Part shown: positions 54,446 through 64,000 of the stretch, one piece after another
Position numbering within the stretch: position 1 is the first letter of the stretch
How the letters are laid out: each line of letters starts with the position of its first letter
NCBI RefSeq assembly: GCF_008801935.1
Contig: NZ_VZOT01000010.1
Coordinates: 48,130 to 112,129, forward strand
Reading direction: 5' to 3'
Source: Comamonas kerstersii
GTDB taxonomy: Bacteria; Pseudomonadota; Gammaproteobacteria; Burkholderiales; Burkholderiaceae_C
Length of the DNA stretch: 64,000 nt
Program-made: the position numbers and the translations under genes
The notes under the pieces: model-generated
Databases searched by the model: none
The model's input: only the letters and a program-made list of their open reading frames with translations
Told to the model about the DNA's origin: nothing

Positions 54446-54997
54446 ATGCCTGCTTCTGCTTCTTTGCTGACACGCCGCCGATGGCTTCAGTGCTCCACGG
54501 CTGCCCTGATGGGCATGAATGCCTCATGGCTGCATGCCGCGTCGTTCGAAAAGCTGGACTGGGAAGCACTGGTCCCTGCTGACTGGGACCCTATGCAGTC
54601 CTTCAGCAATCTCCAGGATCTGGCCAATTTGCCTGATACGGATCCGCGCGTAGCCAAGCTCTACGAGCAAATGCGCAAGGTCTGGGACGAAGCCCCCACC
54701 GTGGCAGCGCTGGAAGGCAAAAACATCCGGATTCCCGGCTATGTCGTACCTTTGGAAGGCGACAGGCAAGGGATGTCGGAATTTTTGCTTGTGCCCTATT
54801 TCGGAGCCTGCATCCATTCGCCGCCACCGCCTGCCAACCAGATCATCCACGTCACGACCAGCAAGCCGGTACGTGGTTTTGAGAGCATGAGTGCCGTGTG
54901 GGTCAGCGGCAGGCTAGGTCTGAACCGCAAGCATTCCGAGATGGGCGTGAGCGGCTATTTGCTGCAGGCCGGAAAAGTGCAGGCCTACAAAGAATGA
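54446..54997 (+). CDS. DUF3299 periplasmic protein
   Basis: The ATG at 54446 gives 183 residues, starting with a signal containing TRRRWLQC (Tat-like) and a hydrophobic stretch. The mature part has a central IRIPGYVVPLEG and the family block LVPYFGACIHSPPPPANQ. It completes the four-gene zrg-type operon, five bases after the permease. The GACIHSPPPPANQ block, with Cys and His, may bind metal; this is inference. In-frame codons from 54308 upstream overlap the permease gene and are not used. Confidence 0.85.
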   Translation: MPASASLLTRRRWLQCSTAALMGMNASWLHAASFEKLDWEALVPADWDPMQSFSNLQDLANLPDTDPRVAKLYEQMRKVWDEAPTVAALEGKNIRIPGYVVPLEGDRQGMSEFLLVPYFGACIHSPPPPANQIIHVTTSKPVRGFESMSAVWVSGRLGLNRKHSEMGVSGYLLQAGKVQAYKE

Positions 54998-55065
54998 GGC
55001 AAGAGTAAGGCGACATAGCCTGTCGCCTGCAGTTTCTACAGTCTGGTGCGTTCTGTTTCAACGCC

Positions 55066-56153
55066 ATGACTATGTGTGAGACTGTCGTACCCATCCTCAT
55101 CGCACAACTGAAGGCCCTGTATGCGCGCGAGTGCCGTACACATCAAGATCTGCGCCTCCACATCACCGAGGCACTCGCCCACTTGGGTTCGCAAATACAG
55201 GCGCTGCAGCTGCAAGACCCGCTGGAAATGCAGTTTCTGGAGGTGTATGGCCACCTGGCCATCTGGCGCATCGAGCAATTCAGGAACGACATCCTGCAAC
55301 GCGTGACCATGCTGAATGCATCCCCGCTGGTGCAGCGGGCAATACAAATGCTGCCGTCGTGTTTGAACGAGACCTCAGTGAACGTCTGGGGGGCATCATC
55401 GAACGCGCAACCAATGGTCAGTGGCAGATCAAGCATGCGGTGCGCAGCAATATTCCGGCCAAGTACCTCTATGCCTACGCACGGCTGTCAGGCACAGAGC
55501 ATCTTTTCCCGGATGGGAGCCTGCCCTATCTGCTGGAACAGCTGCACACGCCCGAGCCACAGCGAACGACACAGGTACACCCTGTCTCTCATGAGGACAT
55601 GCAAGCTTACGCGCAAGAGTTTGCATTACTGCAGGCTGCGATCACGCACAAGCACCCTTGCCACTTTGCTTACAAGAGCAAGGCACGCCTGGTCTACCCC
55701 TACAAGCTGATTCATCAAAATGGTGTCTGGTATCTGGCTGCCGAAGAGGACGGTCGGCTGAAGAACTTCAGCATCTCACTGATCCAGGCGTTGCAACTGG
55801 ACAGAACGCAGCAATTTGCCCCAAGCGTGAACACACGGAATACATCAATGGCAAAGAGGATGTATGGTTCACTGAAGACACCACAGAAGTGCTGCTGCGT
55901 ATTGCTCCGGAAGTTGCGCACTACTTTCTGCGGCGTGCGCTGCTGCCTCACCAGCAGCAGAGACAGGACCGTGATGGCTCCCTGCTGGTCAGCACCCATG
56001 TGAACCATATGTACCAGCTGCTGCCCGTGGTGCGCTACTGGCTGCCCCATGTGCGCATCTTGCAGCCATGTGGCATGGCATCAGGAGCTGGTCGCCAGCT
56101 TGCGCCGCGCTTTGCAGCAGTGGGGAGAGGAATCAGCGTCAAAGAGGCCATAA
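55066..56153 (+). pseudogene. WYL-domain transcription-regulator-like gene with several frameshifts
   Basis: The WYL signature is clear in one frame: CHFAYKSKARLVYPYKLIHQ then NGVWYLAAEEDGRLKNFS (about 55660-55760). The continuation EYINGKEDVWFTEDTTEVLL lies in another frame from about 55835, and the end VAWHQELVASLRRALQQW in a third from about 56063 to TAA 56153. Upstream, 55066-55355 reads as a helical N-terminal region in yet another frame. At least three frameshifts are needed, so I call it a pseudogene or region of sequencing errors. WYL proteins regulate DNA-damage and defence genes by sensing nucleic acids. Confidence 0.75.
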
Positions 56154-56459
56154 GCCCTTGTCTTGCTCCTCGCAAAAAACGATGCAGCTGATCGCCGCCT
56201 GCTCCAGCAAGAGCACTTGCTGAGTTACAAGGAAGCCAAAGCACCGTGCCATGCGAGACTTTAATAGCTGGATTCAAGCCATGCTGATGCATTGTCGCCT
56301 TGCCAACAATGTCTCTAAAAACATGCATTGCTCGCCCAATCAGAGCATGCCACCCCAGTTTTCTTTGGGAGTTGATACAAGCCCGCATAGAATCAGCCGC
56401 AATTTGACGCGCGTGAGCACCTCATTTCGATTTTTATATTCCCCAGAGAGACATCCCCG
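56154..56459. other. Intergenic stretch before the ETF-QO gene
   Basis: 306 bases show no gene or repeat I can name. An AGAGAGAC sequence close to the ETF-QO start is the likely ribosome-binding site. Confidence 0.5.
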
Positions 56460-58160
56460 ATGACAAACGAAGAAATCTTGGCGCAATACGGCCCTCGAGA
56501 GGCCATGGAATACGACGTCGTAATCGTCGGTGGTGGCCCCGGCGGCCTGGCCACAGCCATTCGCCTGAAGCAGCAGGCTGCGGAAAAGGGTCAGGACGTC
56601 TCGGTGGTCGTACTGGAAAAAGGCGGTGAGCCCGGAGCGCATACGCTGTCTGGCGCCATCATGGATCCTCGCGCACTGACCGAGCTGATTCCTGACTGGA
56701 AGGAAAAAGGCGCGCCGCTGAACCAGCCTGTGACAGAAGACGCCATGGTGTTCCTGAGCGAAAAAGGCTCTATGCGCACCCCGAACTGGTTGCTGCCACA
56801 GTGTTTCCACAACGAAGGCAACTACATCGTACGTCTGGGCTTTGTCACCAAGTGGCTGGCGGAACAGGCCGAGGCACTGGGCGTAGAAATCTTCCCGGGC
56901 TTTGCAGCCGCTGAAGTGCTGTACAACGAAGATGGCTCCGTCAAAGGCATTGCTACCGGCAACATGGGCGTGGGCAAGGATGGTGAGCCCACAGGTGACT
57001 TCCAGCTGGGCATGGAGTTGCACGGCAAGTACACCATCTTTGCCGAAGGCGCACGCGGCCATCTGGGCAAGCAGCTGATTGCCAAGTACAAGCTTGACGA
57101 TGGCAAGGACCCTCAGGCCTACGGCATCGGTATCAAGGAACTGTGGGAGATTGACCCTGCCCGCCATAAGCCCGGCATGGTGATCCACACCGGTGGCTGG
57201 CCCATGGACAGCAAGACCTATGGCGGCGGTTTCCTCTACCACCTCGAAGACAATCTGGTCACGCTGGGCTTTGTGACGGGCCTGGATTACGCCAACCCCT
57301 ATCTGTCTCCCTTTGAGGAAATGCAGCGTTGGAAGACCCACCCCAACATTCGCTACTACCTCGAAGGAGATGAATCTCAGGGCATCAAGCCTGCCAAGCG
57401 CATTTCCTATGGTGCACGTGCCATCACCGCTGGCGGCATCCTGAGCCTGCCCAAGTTTGTGTTCCCCGGTGGCGCACTGGTGGGCTGTGATGCAGGTTTC
57501 CTGAATGCCTCCCGCATCAAGGGCAGCCACGCCGCCATCAAGACCGGCATGCTGGCTGCAGAAGCTGCCTATGACGCCATCGTTGCAGGCCGTCAGAGCG
57601 ACGTGCTGACAGCCTACGAAACCTCATTCGAACAAAGCTGGCTGTACGACGAGCTGTGGAAGGCTCGCAACTTCAAGACCTGGTTCAAGAAGGGGCTGTC
57701 TACTGCCACCATCATGAATGGCATTGAGCAGTTTCTGCTCAAGGGCAATATCCCATGGACGCTGCACCGCGATAAGCCAGATCACGCATATCTGAAGCCT
57801 GCTGCAGAGTGCCAGCCCATTGAATATCCCAAGCCTGACGGCAAGATCACCTTCGATCGCCTGTCCAGCGTGTTCATCAGCAATACGAACCACAGCGAAG
57901 ACCAGCCTGCACACCTGACACTCAAGGATGCGTCTGTGCCTGTGAATGTCAACTTGGCTAAATACGCTGGCCCTGAGCAGCGCTACTGCCCTGCTGGCGT
58001 GTACGAATTTGTGGATGATGAAGTTCAGGGCGGTAAGCGTCTGCAGATCAATGCGCAGAACTGCGTGCACTGCAAGACCTGCGACATCAAGGATCCCACA
58101 CAGAACATCGTCTGGGTGACCCCTGAAGGCGGCGGCGGGCCCAACTACTCGGGCATGTAA
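56460..58160 (+). CDS. Electron-transfer flavoprotein:ubiquinone oxidoreductase
   Basis: The 566-residue protein has the FAD-binding [18 protein letters not shown] near its start, the [20 protein letters not shown] stretch of ETF-QO, and C-terminal 4Fe-4S ligands: a Cys in the [10 protein letters not shown] block and CVHCKTC. It passes electrons from reduced ETF to ubiquinone at the inner membrane during fatty-acid and amino-acid breakdown. Length agrees with the bacterial family. No etfAB genes are near. A strong terminator follows. Confidence 0.96.
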   Translation: MTNEEILAQYGPREAMEYDVVIVGGGPGGLATAIRLKQQAAEKGQDVSVVVLEKGGEPGAHTLSGAIMDPRALTELIPDWKEKGAPLNQPVTEDAMVFLSEKGSMRTPNWLLPQCFHNEGNYIVRLGFVTKWLAEQAEALGVEIFPGFAAAEVLYNEDGSVKGIATGNMGVGKDGEPTGDFQLGMELHGKYTIFAEGARGHLGKQLIAKYKLDDGKDPQAYGIGIKELWEIDPARHKPGMVIHTGGWPMDSKTYGGGFLYHLEDNLVTLGFVTGLDYANPYLSPFEEMQRWKTHPNIRYYLEGDESQGIKPAKRISYGARAITAGGILSLPKFVFPGGALVGCDAGFLNASRIKGSHAAIKTGMLAAEAAYDAIVAGRQSDVLTAYETSFEQSWLYDELWKARNFKTWFKKGLSTATIMNGIEQFLLKGNIPWTLHRDKPDHAYLKPAAECQPIEYPKPDGKITFDRLSSVFISNTNHSEDQPAHLTLKDASVPVNVNLAKYAGPEQRYCPAGVYEFVDDEVQGGKRLQINAQNCVHCKTCDIKDPTQNIVWVTPEGGGGPNYSGM

Positions 58161-58180
58161 ATTCATCCCAGCTCACAAAA

Positions 58181-58205
58181 AGAAAGCCTGCATTGCAGGC
58201 TTTCT
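58181..58205. terminator. Bidirectional terminator after the ETF-QO gene
   Basis: AGAAAGCCTGC/GCAGGCTTTCT with a short ATT-type loop, with A and T runs on either side. It lies between the convergent ETF-QO gene and fimbrial operon. Confidence 0.9.
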
Positions 58206-58252
58206 TCGTATGTCAGGCGCCAAGCTTTCTGACGCATCTGCAAGCGAAGTTT

Positions 58253-58993
58253 TCAGCGTGCTTGCTCTGAGCTCTCCAGCGTCCGTGATGCATCGTGCAC
58301 AACACCATCGTCATCTATCCAGCCATAACGTACACGAACAGGTTGTGCTCCTGAACCTGGTTGAGGCAAGCGAAGTTCATTGGTCGAAAAAGGTGCCAAG
58401 GTGCCGTCTTCAAGATCAAGGGGCGCCAGACCTGCATCAATCTGCAGATAAGCCAGCGAGATATAGTGCGGCCCTTCATTCGTGACAGTGATGCGATCGC
58501 CATCCATGCGAAATTGCAGAGATGTAGCCGTGCGTTCCAGAGACTGGGGTAGCTTTTGGGGCCGCAATATCAGCTTCATCTGGGTTTGCATGGTGACTGT
58601 CACTTGCGTGCTGTCCTCTCCTTCAGGCCCCTGCTGCGTAGGCGGAACCTCATGAATGTTCAGCCAGTACAGCGACTCGCGGTCACTGGGCAATTTGTCA
58701 CCGAGCTGCAGCAGGCGCAATGTCTGCGTCTGCTGCGGGTCCATATGGAAAATAGGTGGCAGAGGCATGACCGGTGCCTTGGCAGATTCAGGCGTATTTC
58801 CTGGTTGTCCGTCATTGACCCAGACCTGAGTGATAACTGGGTACGTGTTCAGGTTGGCGAGCATTAAAGATACTTCTCTCTTGTCCTGAGGGAAGATGAC
58901 TCTGGTGCGCTCTGCCGTTACTCCGGCAAATGCCGTAGACATCAGCGCCATGCAAGCCAGAGGAAGCAAAGAGATAAAGCTGCTTTTTTTCAT
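58253..58993 (-). CDS. Periplasmic fimbrial chaperone (second copy in operon)
   Basis: The ATG at 58993 starts a 246-residue protein with a signal peptide (MKKSSFISLLPLACMALMST). The PapD-type N-terminal domain has GVTAERTRVIFPQDKREVSL, TQVWVNDG, and a MPPIF-like stretch (MPLPPIFHMDP) followed by QTLRLLQLGDKLPSDRESLYWLN. The C-terminal part is the second immunoglobulin-like domain. It would fold subunits by donor-strand complementation. It is the last gene of the operon, 10 bases after the adhesin. Two chaperones in one operon are common when the tip adhesin needs its own. Confidence 0.93.
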   Translation of the reverse strand: MKKSSFISLLPLACMALMSTAFAGVTAERTRVIFPQDKREVSLMLANLNTYPVITQVWVNDGQPGNTPESAKAPVMPLPPIFHMDPQQTQTLRLLQLGDKLPSDRESLYWLNIHEVPPTQQGPEGEDSTQVTVTMQTQMKLILRPQKLPQSLERTATSLQFRMDGDRITVTNEGPHYISLAYLQIDAGLAPLDLEDGTLAPFSTNELRLPQPGSGAQPVRVRYGWIDDDGVVHDASRTLESSEQAR

Positions 58994-59003
58994 GTGAAAA
59001 CTG

Positions 59004-60360
59004 CTATTGAACACGAATGACGACCGTAGCTGTCGCTCGGACACGTCCTGGTGTCACAGCAGCAGCCTGGGGTAATTTTTCCAGTCTGGCCCGAAAGTTT
59101 TCAGTATAGAAATCAACGCCATTGCGATTTCCGGTCAGCACCGTATTGTTTCCAATTATGGGATACCAGCCCATTTGGTTGGCATTGGCACCTCCAAGTG
59201 CGGAGTTTTCACTGGAAAGCAGGTTGATAGGGTTGTTGTCTCTCAGAATTCTTATCCCTACCCCTTCCGCATAGCCATAACTGCCGTAGTTGTCTGAAAC
59301 CAGATGCGAAATACCTGATTGTGCATTAACCAGTCCCAGTTTTTGGGCCGCAGCATATGCCCCCGGCGAAGCAAGAATACCTAAAGCAGTTTGATTATTA
59401 CCCGTTCCAGAGACCATGGCGTTCTGGCATTTAAAGCTGATCTGAAATGGCACCTCACTGGTCGCCGTACCATTTTCTATGTCGTTACGACTCACTGACG
59501 GAAGAAAGACATAAGGAGTGGCATTGAGCACCACACACGTTGGATAACGCTTGAGCGTAACATTCCTGTACATGCCAATCGCACCTGGCCAGTTGCCAGC
59601 CCATCCGTTAAAGTCATTCACGTGTGAATTGCCGGTTGTAGGAGCGGCCAGGCCTGGTCCTTTTATCGCAATGTACGCACTTGGCTGCGTATAGGCATAG
59701 ATCTGGCTTAATCTTGTGTTTGCATAATAATGACTTTGATTTCCACCAGAACTATAGACTTCTGCACGCACTGTTGATAGATTTTTAGCCTTTACCAAGC
59801 GGTAGCCATGGCTATCAGTATCAAGATCCGTTAAAAGTCTTTCTTTCCAGATGTCCGTAAAATACTCACCCGTTGTCACATTAGTGAGCCTGAGCAGAAT
59901 ATTGCTCCCATGCTGTCTCATAGGCAGCTTCAAGGCCAAGTGCCAGCCCTGTCTTATCCCGCGTTGGGTGACCACTGTAATAGTTATCACCATTCGTCGA
60001 ATACATTTCATAAACAGGATCTTCCGGTGCACAGCGAAAAAAAACCCTCTCTGGGTCATAACCACCAGTCGTTCCATATTGAACAAATGGAGCCACACTG
60101 CTGGCTAGCATTGTTCCGGGCGGAATAAAATCTCCACTGCTCAAGTTAATCACCGATGGAATTCCCAAATTTCCATTACAAGTGTCACATGCACCTGCCC
60201 AACTTGCTGCGACGCCTTCACTTGGCTTGATATAGCCGGAAGTGACCCCTGGATTATTATTAGTACCAATGACCTTGTGGCATCTTGCAAAAGCATGAGG
60301 TGCCGCGCTACAAAGCACCAAAGCGAGCACAGGCCATAAAAATGATTTTGTGATTCTCAT
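59004..60360 (-). pseudogene. Fimbrial tip adhesin interrupted by a frameshift
   Basis: The start MRITKSFLWPVLALVLCSAA is a signal peptide. The N-terminal part reads to about 59905 (..GLALGLEAAYETAWEQ) and soon stops at 59881. The following part, NILLRLTNVTTGEYFTDIWK and a C-terminal pilin-like domain ending in ATATVVIRVQ, lies in another frame and runs to 59004. Joined at about 59900, the two give a ~450-residue two-domain adhesin of the FimH/PapG type. It is located after the usher, as expected for a tip protein. It may be a real mutation, a sequencing error or an on/off switch; no long homopolymer is present at the junction. Confidence 0.75.
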
Positions 60361-60401
60361 ATTTTTTACTTTTAATGCGTTCAATAATTGATGATTCAGA
60401 A

Positions 60402-62957
60402 TTACTGCACTTTGGCATCTGCACGTCGGCAAATATCCTTGCGGCGCACCAGATCCTGATTCCAGTCTGCATTAGAGATGTCATATGAAAGCACGCAGCT
60501 ATCTTCATCCGAAGAACCCCAGCGCACTGTCAGATTGCCGCTTTTTTCAGAAACACGTGCATAAATTTGACCGCCTTGTCCAACCACACCAATTTCTGGA
60601 TCGTCTGCTGCGGATACTGCTGCCCCCATGGGGATGGGTTGACCAGATTCCTGAGTTGCCTCGATCAGAAGCGCCTGTCCAAACCGGGTTGCAAAAGACA
60701 TGGCCACAATCGCGCCCGCATAAGGCACGACACGTTTTTCAGTTTCGAGCAACTCTGTAGATGCAGGAAGATCCTGAGGATCAATTCGAATGGTGTTATA
60801 GCGGTAAGGGCTTAATGCAGGAACGACGGCATAACCACGGCTGTTAATGCGGGTGATCTGGCCATTGTGAATCTGCGCGCCTTCAGCGCCGGCAGCATGC
60901 ACCAGCGCAAATGTGTCACCCAGCGATGGGCCCAGTGTCAGCCCCCCTTTGTGCAGCACCAGGCCACCACGTATCCCGACGTTGTACTGACGGTAGTCCT
61001 GCGCTTGGCCATAGCCCAGTGTCATGGATGCATACGGGCCTTGACGTTGCAGGTTACCACTCCAGTTCAGGCCATCCAGCTCACTATCCTTGCTAGTGGA
61101 AATTGCATAGCTATATGCATTGTTTTCACCAAAAGCACCTGTAATTCCAGTCTGCAGCGTATTGCCTCTGTTTTCACCTGAGCTCGAGGTGTAAGTACTG
61201 GTCAAAGATGGCGCACGCGGACTCAAACCCAATGGGAAAGACACCGTCAAAGAGATGACATTGCCTTTTTGCACATTGGAAATCTGAGGCGCTCCTGCAA
61301 ACTCATAATAAGACTGGTAATAAGCATTCTTGTGATAAGACCATGAAAGCGTATAGCTCATACTCTTCCAGCTATTGGTATAACCCAGCTGGAATTGCGT
61401 ATTTTTCTGCTTCCCCTGATAATAATCACTGGTTGATCCTGAAAAATACAGCGATCCGTACCGCCCCAGGTTCTGGTTCAGCATGAGCGAATATTGAGCA
61501 CGTTGCTGATAACTATAAGAATTCCAGCTCCCATAACGACCTTCAGCGTAACGAATGCCCAGAACATCGCTTAGCTCACGATAACCAGCCGAAGAGTAAC
61601 GGTAACCGGCCAGCGTCAGCGTCGTATTGGACCCATCAAATGTCTGACTGTAATCAGCACCCAGTCGCCAGCCATTCTTGCGGGTTCCATTTTCCACACG
61701 TGCGTGGGAGGATGTGAAATTCACACCCAGAGCCCCCATGCGCCCAGCGACCACGCCTCCAGCCAGCAATGACACATAGTCTTTGGCCAATCTGCTGCCG
61801 AGATTGACCGTCAAGTTATTGGTCAAGCCGCGCTGATACGTTGCTTCAGCAAACCATGGTTCATCATATTGAGAAGCTTGCGCCAGTGTGAGGCTGTACT
61901 GAGACAGGCCTGGCCGGATAGACTGCGGGACGGCCGCGAAGGGCACGGTGTAACGTGTCACATTGCCGTCTGCTTCAATAATTTCAACGTCCAAGTCACC
62001 GCTGTATGAAGTACTTTGCAGATCATCAACAATAAAAGGGCCAGGCGGAACGGTAAGTTCACGAATAATCTGACCACGCTGCCGAATAAGCACCCGTGCA
62101 GTCGTAGTTGCTGTTCCTCGCACTTCTGGAGCGTAGTATTGCTGACTGGGTGGCAACATCCGCTGATCTGACTTAATGTTCACCCCTCGGTAGCTCATGC
62201 CGCCAAAAAGCTGCCCTGTCGTGAAGCTTTCACCAACCGTCAGTTCACTGCGCAGTCTTGGAATAGAACGCTGCACATAGGTCCTCAAATTATTCCATCT
62301 GTTGTTAGAGCGCCCGCCAAATTGTGAATAGCTATAGGTGGATTGATGTCTGAAGCGCCAGAGACCGATATTGAAGCCAGAGTTAAGACCGGCAAATCCA
62401 TAGTCTGAGCTTCCATCAAAACCATTGCGGTACTTGGACTGATACCAGTTCAGATCATAGTTAGCAAAAAAAGCTGTCTCTCCAGGATCCCATTCGGATG
62501 GATCAACGTGATCAAGCCTTTCTGTTAACAGCAATGCCATGGGAATGCTCAAGTGCAGCTGAAGCTTGTTAAGCTGAGCGTCATAGCTGGCACCTGGTAG
62601 TGCTTGTTCCAGCAATAGACATTGCGTAGCACCCTCTTGAGCGGATTCATCTTCCCACTTGCTTTTCAGCGTCTTGACCAGTTGCTCAGGTGTAAAACAT
62701 GGCTCCAGACGTCCAGTCTTTGGGTCGTCCAAAAATTGAACAGGAATGCGGGAGCGATGCTTCCCATTGACAAAGACTTCTACTTCATAGGTTCCAGGCT
62801 CAAAATGCCCGCTTTGGGTGTAGCGCGCGATTTGATCTTGACGAAGCCCCCATCCCTTCAGCAAGGAGTCATCAAAAAAATATTCTTCTTGTGCATACGC
62901 AGAACCAATCCAAAAACAAAGCGGCACCAGAAAAAATACTGTTTTATTTTTCATCAT
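60402..62957 (-). CDS. Outer membrane fimbrial usher
   Basis: The ~851-residue protein has a signal peptide (KTVFFLVPLCFWIGSAYAQ), an N-terminal domain, a large beta-barrel containing the plug (VPPGPFIVDDLQSTSYSGDL, GDLDVEIIEADG) and C-terminal plug-like domains that end with an ADAKVQ tail. The usher moves chaperone-subunit complexes through the outer membrane. ATG 62957 is chosen since the next upstream in-frame codon (62978) lies inside the preceding chaperone gene, whose stop is at 62962. Confidence 0.94.
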   Translation of the reverse strand: MMKNKTVFFLVPLCFWIGSAYAQEEYFFDDSLLKGWGLRQDQIARYTQSGHFEPGTYEVEVFVNGKHRSRIPVQFLDDPKTGRLEPCFTPEQLVKTLKSKWEDESAQEGATQCLLLEQALPGASYDAQLNKLQLHLSIPMALLLTERLDHVDPSEWDPGETAFFANYDLNWYQSKYRNGFDGSSDYGFAGLNSGFNIGLWRFRHQSTYSYSQFGGRSNNRWNNLRTYVQRSIPRLRSELTVGESFTTGQLFGGMSYRGVNIKSDQRMLPPSQQYYAPEVRGTATTTARVLIRQRGQIIRELTVPPGPFIVDDLQSTSYSGDLDVEIIEADGNVTRYTVPFAAVPQSIRPGLSQYSLTLAQASQYDEPWFAEATYQRGLTNNLTVNLGSRLAKDYVSLLAGGVVAGRMGALGVNFTSSHARVENGTRKNGWRLGADYSQTFDGSNTTLTLAGYRYSSAGYRELSDVLGIRYAEGRYGSWNSYSYQQRAQYSLMLNQNLGRYGSLYFSGSTSDYYQGKQKNTQFQLGYTNSWKSMSYTLSWSYHKNAYYQSYYEFAGAPQISNVQKGNVISLTVSFPLGLSPRAPSLTSTYTSSSGENRGNTLQTGITGAFGENNAYSYAISTSKDSELDGLNWSGNLQRQGPYASMTLGYGQAQDYRQYNVGIRGGLVLHKGGLTLGPSLGDTFALVHAAGAEGAQIHNGQITRINSRGYAVVPALSPYRYNTIRIDPQDLPASTELLETEKRVVPYAGAIVAMSFATRFGQALLIEATQESGQPIPMGAAVSAADDPEIGVVGQGGQIYARVSEKSGNLTVRWGSSDEDSCVLSYDISNADWNQDLVRRKDICRRADAKVQ

Positions 62958-62961
62958 TATG

Positions 62962-63756
62962 CTAGCGGGAAATTTCATAAGTTACTTCTTCACGCCCACC
63001 ATAATCGTTGATCAGCCATGTTTTCAGCATCAACTTGCCTGCAGGAAGTGGAGAAGATTTCACAGGATGCCATACCTGCTCACTGTAAGGAGCCAGCATT
63101 TCTGCTTGTAGTGGAATTTCCTTGCCGCCAGCAATCAGCTGCGCGTTGCTAAGGGATGCATAATAGGCCCCTGCATTTTTGGCTTCAATCGACCAATCAG
63201 TCCCTTCGGGTGATTTCACAGAAAAGCTGAGTTTATTCTTTGTATCAATAGCACTGCTATTTGAGATGGATGGCCGATAGAAAAGCTTGATCTGACTAAG
63301 CAGCATAAACTGCAACTGATTCGCCGATGCATTCGCACTGTTTTGAGCAGGAATCTGCAGAACATTCAGATAAAAAACGCTTTCCCGATCTTTAGGCAGT
63401 TCATCGCCGGTATAAATAATGCGCAGTGTCTGACTGGACTTAGGGTCTAATCTTGCAACCGCAGGAGTAATAATAAACGGAGCTTTTGCATTTTCTGGAC
63501 TTTTGTTCTCGGGATCTGTGTCAATCCAGGCCTGCATAATATTGGGAAAATCGTCGGTATTAGAGATTTCTACGGTAGCACCTTTGCTATCCGCGTTATA
63601 GATCACACGCGTCCCCTTGATCACAAGACTGGCCTGAGCAGGGAGCACTAAAAATAGCAACAGCAAAGGGAGTAGCAGCAGAGACAGCAGCCTGTACATC
63701 TTGAAACAAGCATATGACAAGCCGCGTGCACAGTGGTTTAAAGCTAATACTGACAT
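62962..63756 (-). CDS. Periplasmic fimbrial chaperone (main)
   Basis: The 264-residue protein has a signal sequence (residues ~20-43, YRLLSLLLLPLLLLFLVLPA), TRVIYNADSKGATVEI, MQAWIDTDPENKSPENAKAP, FIITPAVARLDPKSSQTLRI and GDELPKDRESVFYLNVLQIP. This is the complete PapD-type N-terminal domain. ATG 63756 has a strong GGGGGTG ribosome-binding site, so the leader is longer than usual; a start at 63699 would be standard. It follows the major pilin after a hairpin. Confidence 0.94.
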   Translation of the reverse strand: MSVLALNHCARGLSYACFKMYRLLSLLLLPLLLLFLVLPAQASLVIKGTRVIYNADSKGATVEISNTDDFPNIMQAWIDTDPENKSPENAKAPFIITPAVARLDPKSSQTLRIIYTGDELPKDRESVFYLNVLQIPAQNSANASANQLQFMLLSQIKLFYRPSISNSSAIDTKNKLSFSVKSPEGTDWSIEAKNAGAYYASLSNAQLIAGGKEIPLQAEMLAPYSEQVWHPVKSSPLPAGKLMLKTWLINDYGGREEVTYEISR

Positions 63757-63773
63757 TTCACACCCCCTAAAAT

Positions 63774-63809
63774 GAAAAAAATTATGCAGCCGAACCTGAG
63801 GTCCGGCTG
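63774..63809 (-). terminator. Partial terminator between major pilin and chaperone
   Basis: On the minus strand CAGCCGGACC/GGTTCGGCTG (10 bp, loop TCA, one G-T pair) is followed by CATAAT and then a T run. In fimbrial operons such hairpins lower expression of the downstream chaperone and usher relative to the pilin. Confidence 0.7.
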
Positions 63810-63854
63810 TGGTACTTTTTCGCCTCTTATCGAAAGACGATAACTTTTACGAGC

Positions 63855-64000
63855 TTATTCGTAGCGCACTGCATACATCACAGCGCCGGAAACAGGACCA
63901 ACGGTAGGTGCAGTCGATTCAGAGTAGTAGCGCACGGTGTAAGTCGCCGAGGTGCTGCTGCTGTTGGCTTCCAGCGTAAATGGGCTGGCTTCGGCAGGGC
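63855..64000 (-). CDS. Major fimbrial subunit, C-terminal end (truncated by window)
   Basis: Forty-eight codons before TAA at 63855-63857 read as a pilin C-terminal beta-strand region: ATYTVRYYSESTAPTVGPVS then GAVMYAVRYE. The penultimate Tyr is typical of chaperone-recognised pilins. It continues upstream beyond base 64000 on the minus strand. Confidence 0.85.
   Translation of the reverse strand, partial: PAEASPFTLEANSSSTSATYTVRYYSESTAPTVGPVSGAVMYAVRYE

Overview
The window looks like chromosome of a betaproteobacterium of the Burkholderiales, most likely a Comamonas-type Comamonadaceae. The grounds are GC-rich codon use, the gene repertoire (class Ib ribonucleotide reductase, KfrA-like protein, XdhC/MocA with an IorAB-type molybdenum hydroxylase) and a dispersed inverted repeat with the core AGCTGCCAGCGCTTG. 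No database was searched, so the genus is inference.

Layout. 1-730: 3' end of a TraI-type relaxase gene, probably the edge of an integrative conjugative element. 1.2-8.1 kb (minus): periplasmic molybdenum hydroxylase with cytochrome c, plus its maturation genes xdhC and mocA. 8.2-10.4 kb: divergent KfrA-like and tyrosine-recombinase genes. 10.4-13.5 kb: a TenA gene cut at its 5' end by the dispersed repeat, then two zinc-ribbon genes, the first frameshifted. 13.7-20 kb: chemoreceptor, GAF protein, tex, DUF72. 20-27.7 kb: FimV-like protein, prfB with its programmed frameshift, pepN, fbp, tRNA-Thr. 27.9-37.2 kb: zur, a TonB-dependent receptor, and an operon of a giant membrane-anchored CobN-like protein, a membrane protein, a TolQ/ExbB-like protein and a DUF2149 protein. 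37.2-38.1 kb: IS remnants. 38.1-40.5 kb: panD-panB-panC. 40.7-47.2 kb (minus): type I restriction-modification hsdR-hsdM-hsdS. 47.5-51.7 kb: cobalamin riboswitch and nrdHIEF. 51.9-55.0 kb: histidine-rich DUF2796 protein, ABC ATPase, permease and DUF3299 protein. 55-56.2 kb: a WYL-type pseudogene. 56.5-58.2 kb: ETF-ubiquinone oxidoreductase. 58.2-64 kb (minus): a chaperone-usher fimbrial operon with a frameshifted adhesin, its major pilin cut by the window edge.

How the genes work together. The strongest theme is metal supply. A zinc regulator (Zur) sits next to a TonB receptor/CobN-like/TolQ-like/DUF2149 locus of the HmuR-HmuS-HmuT-HmuU-HmuV type, with a perfect 12-bp palindrome in the divergent promoter and a related sequence before zur. 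A second zinc-type operon (ZrgA-like, LolD-like, FtsX-like, DUF3299) lies 14 kb further on. Gene sets of both types are, to my knowledge, Zur-controlled in Pseudomonas aeruginosa (PA1922-1925 and PA4063-4066). Function of the CobN-type locus is not settled, and it is the best candidate here for poorly described biology. A B12 riboswitch before a B12-independent ribonucleotide reductase adds a cobalt/cobalamin link. Genome fluidity is visible as the dispersed palindromes (one inside the CobN-like reading frame, one fused to a truncated TenA gene, one between hsdR and hsdM), IS debris and several frameshifted genes.
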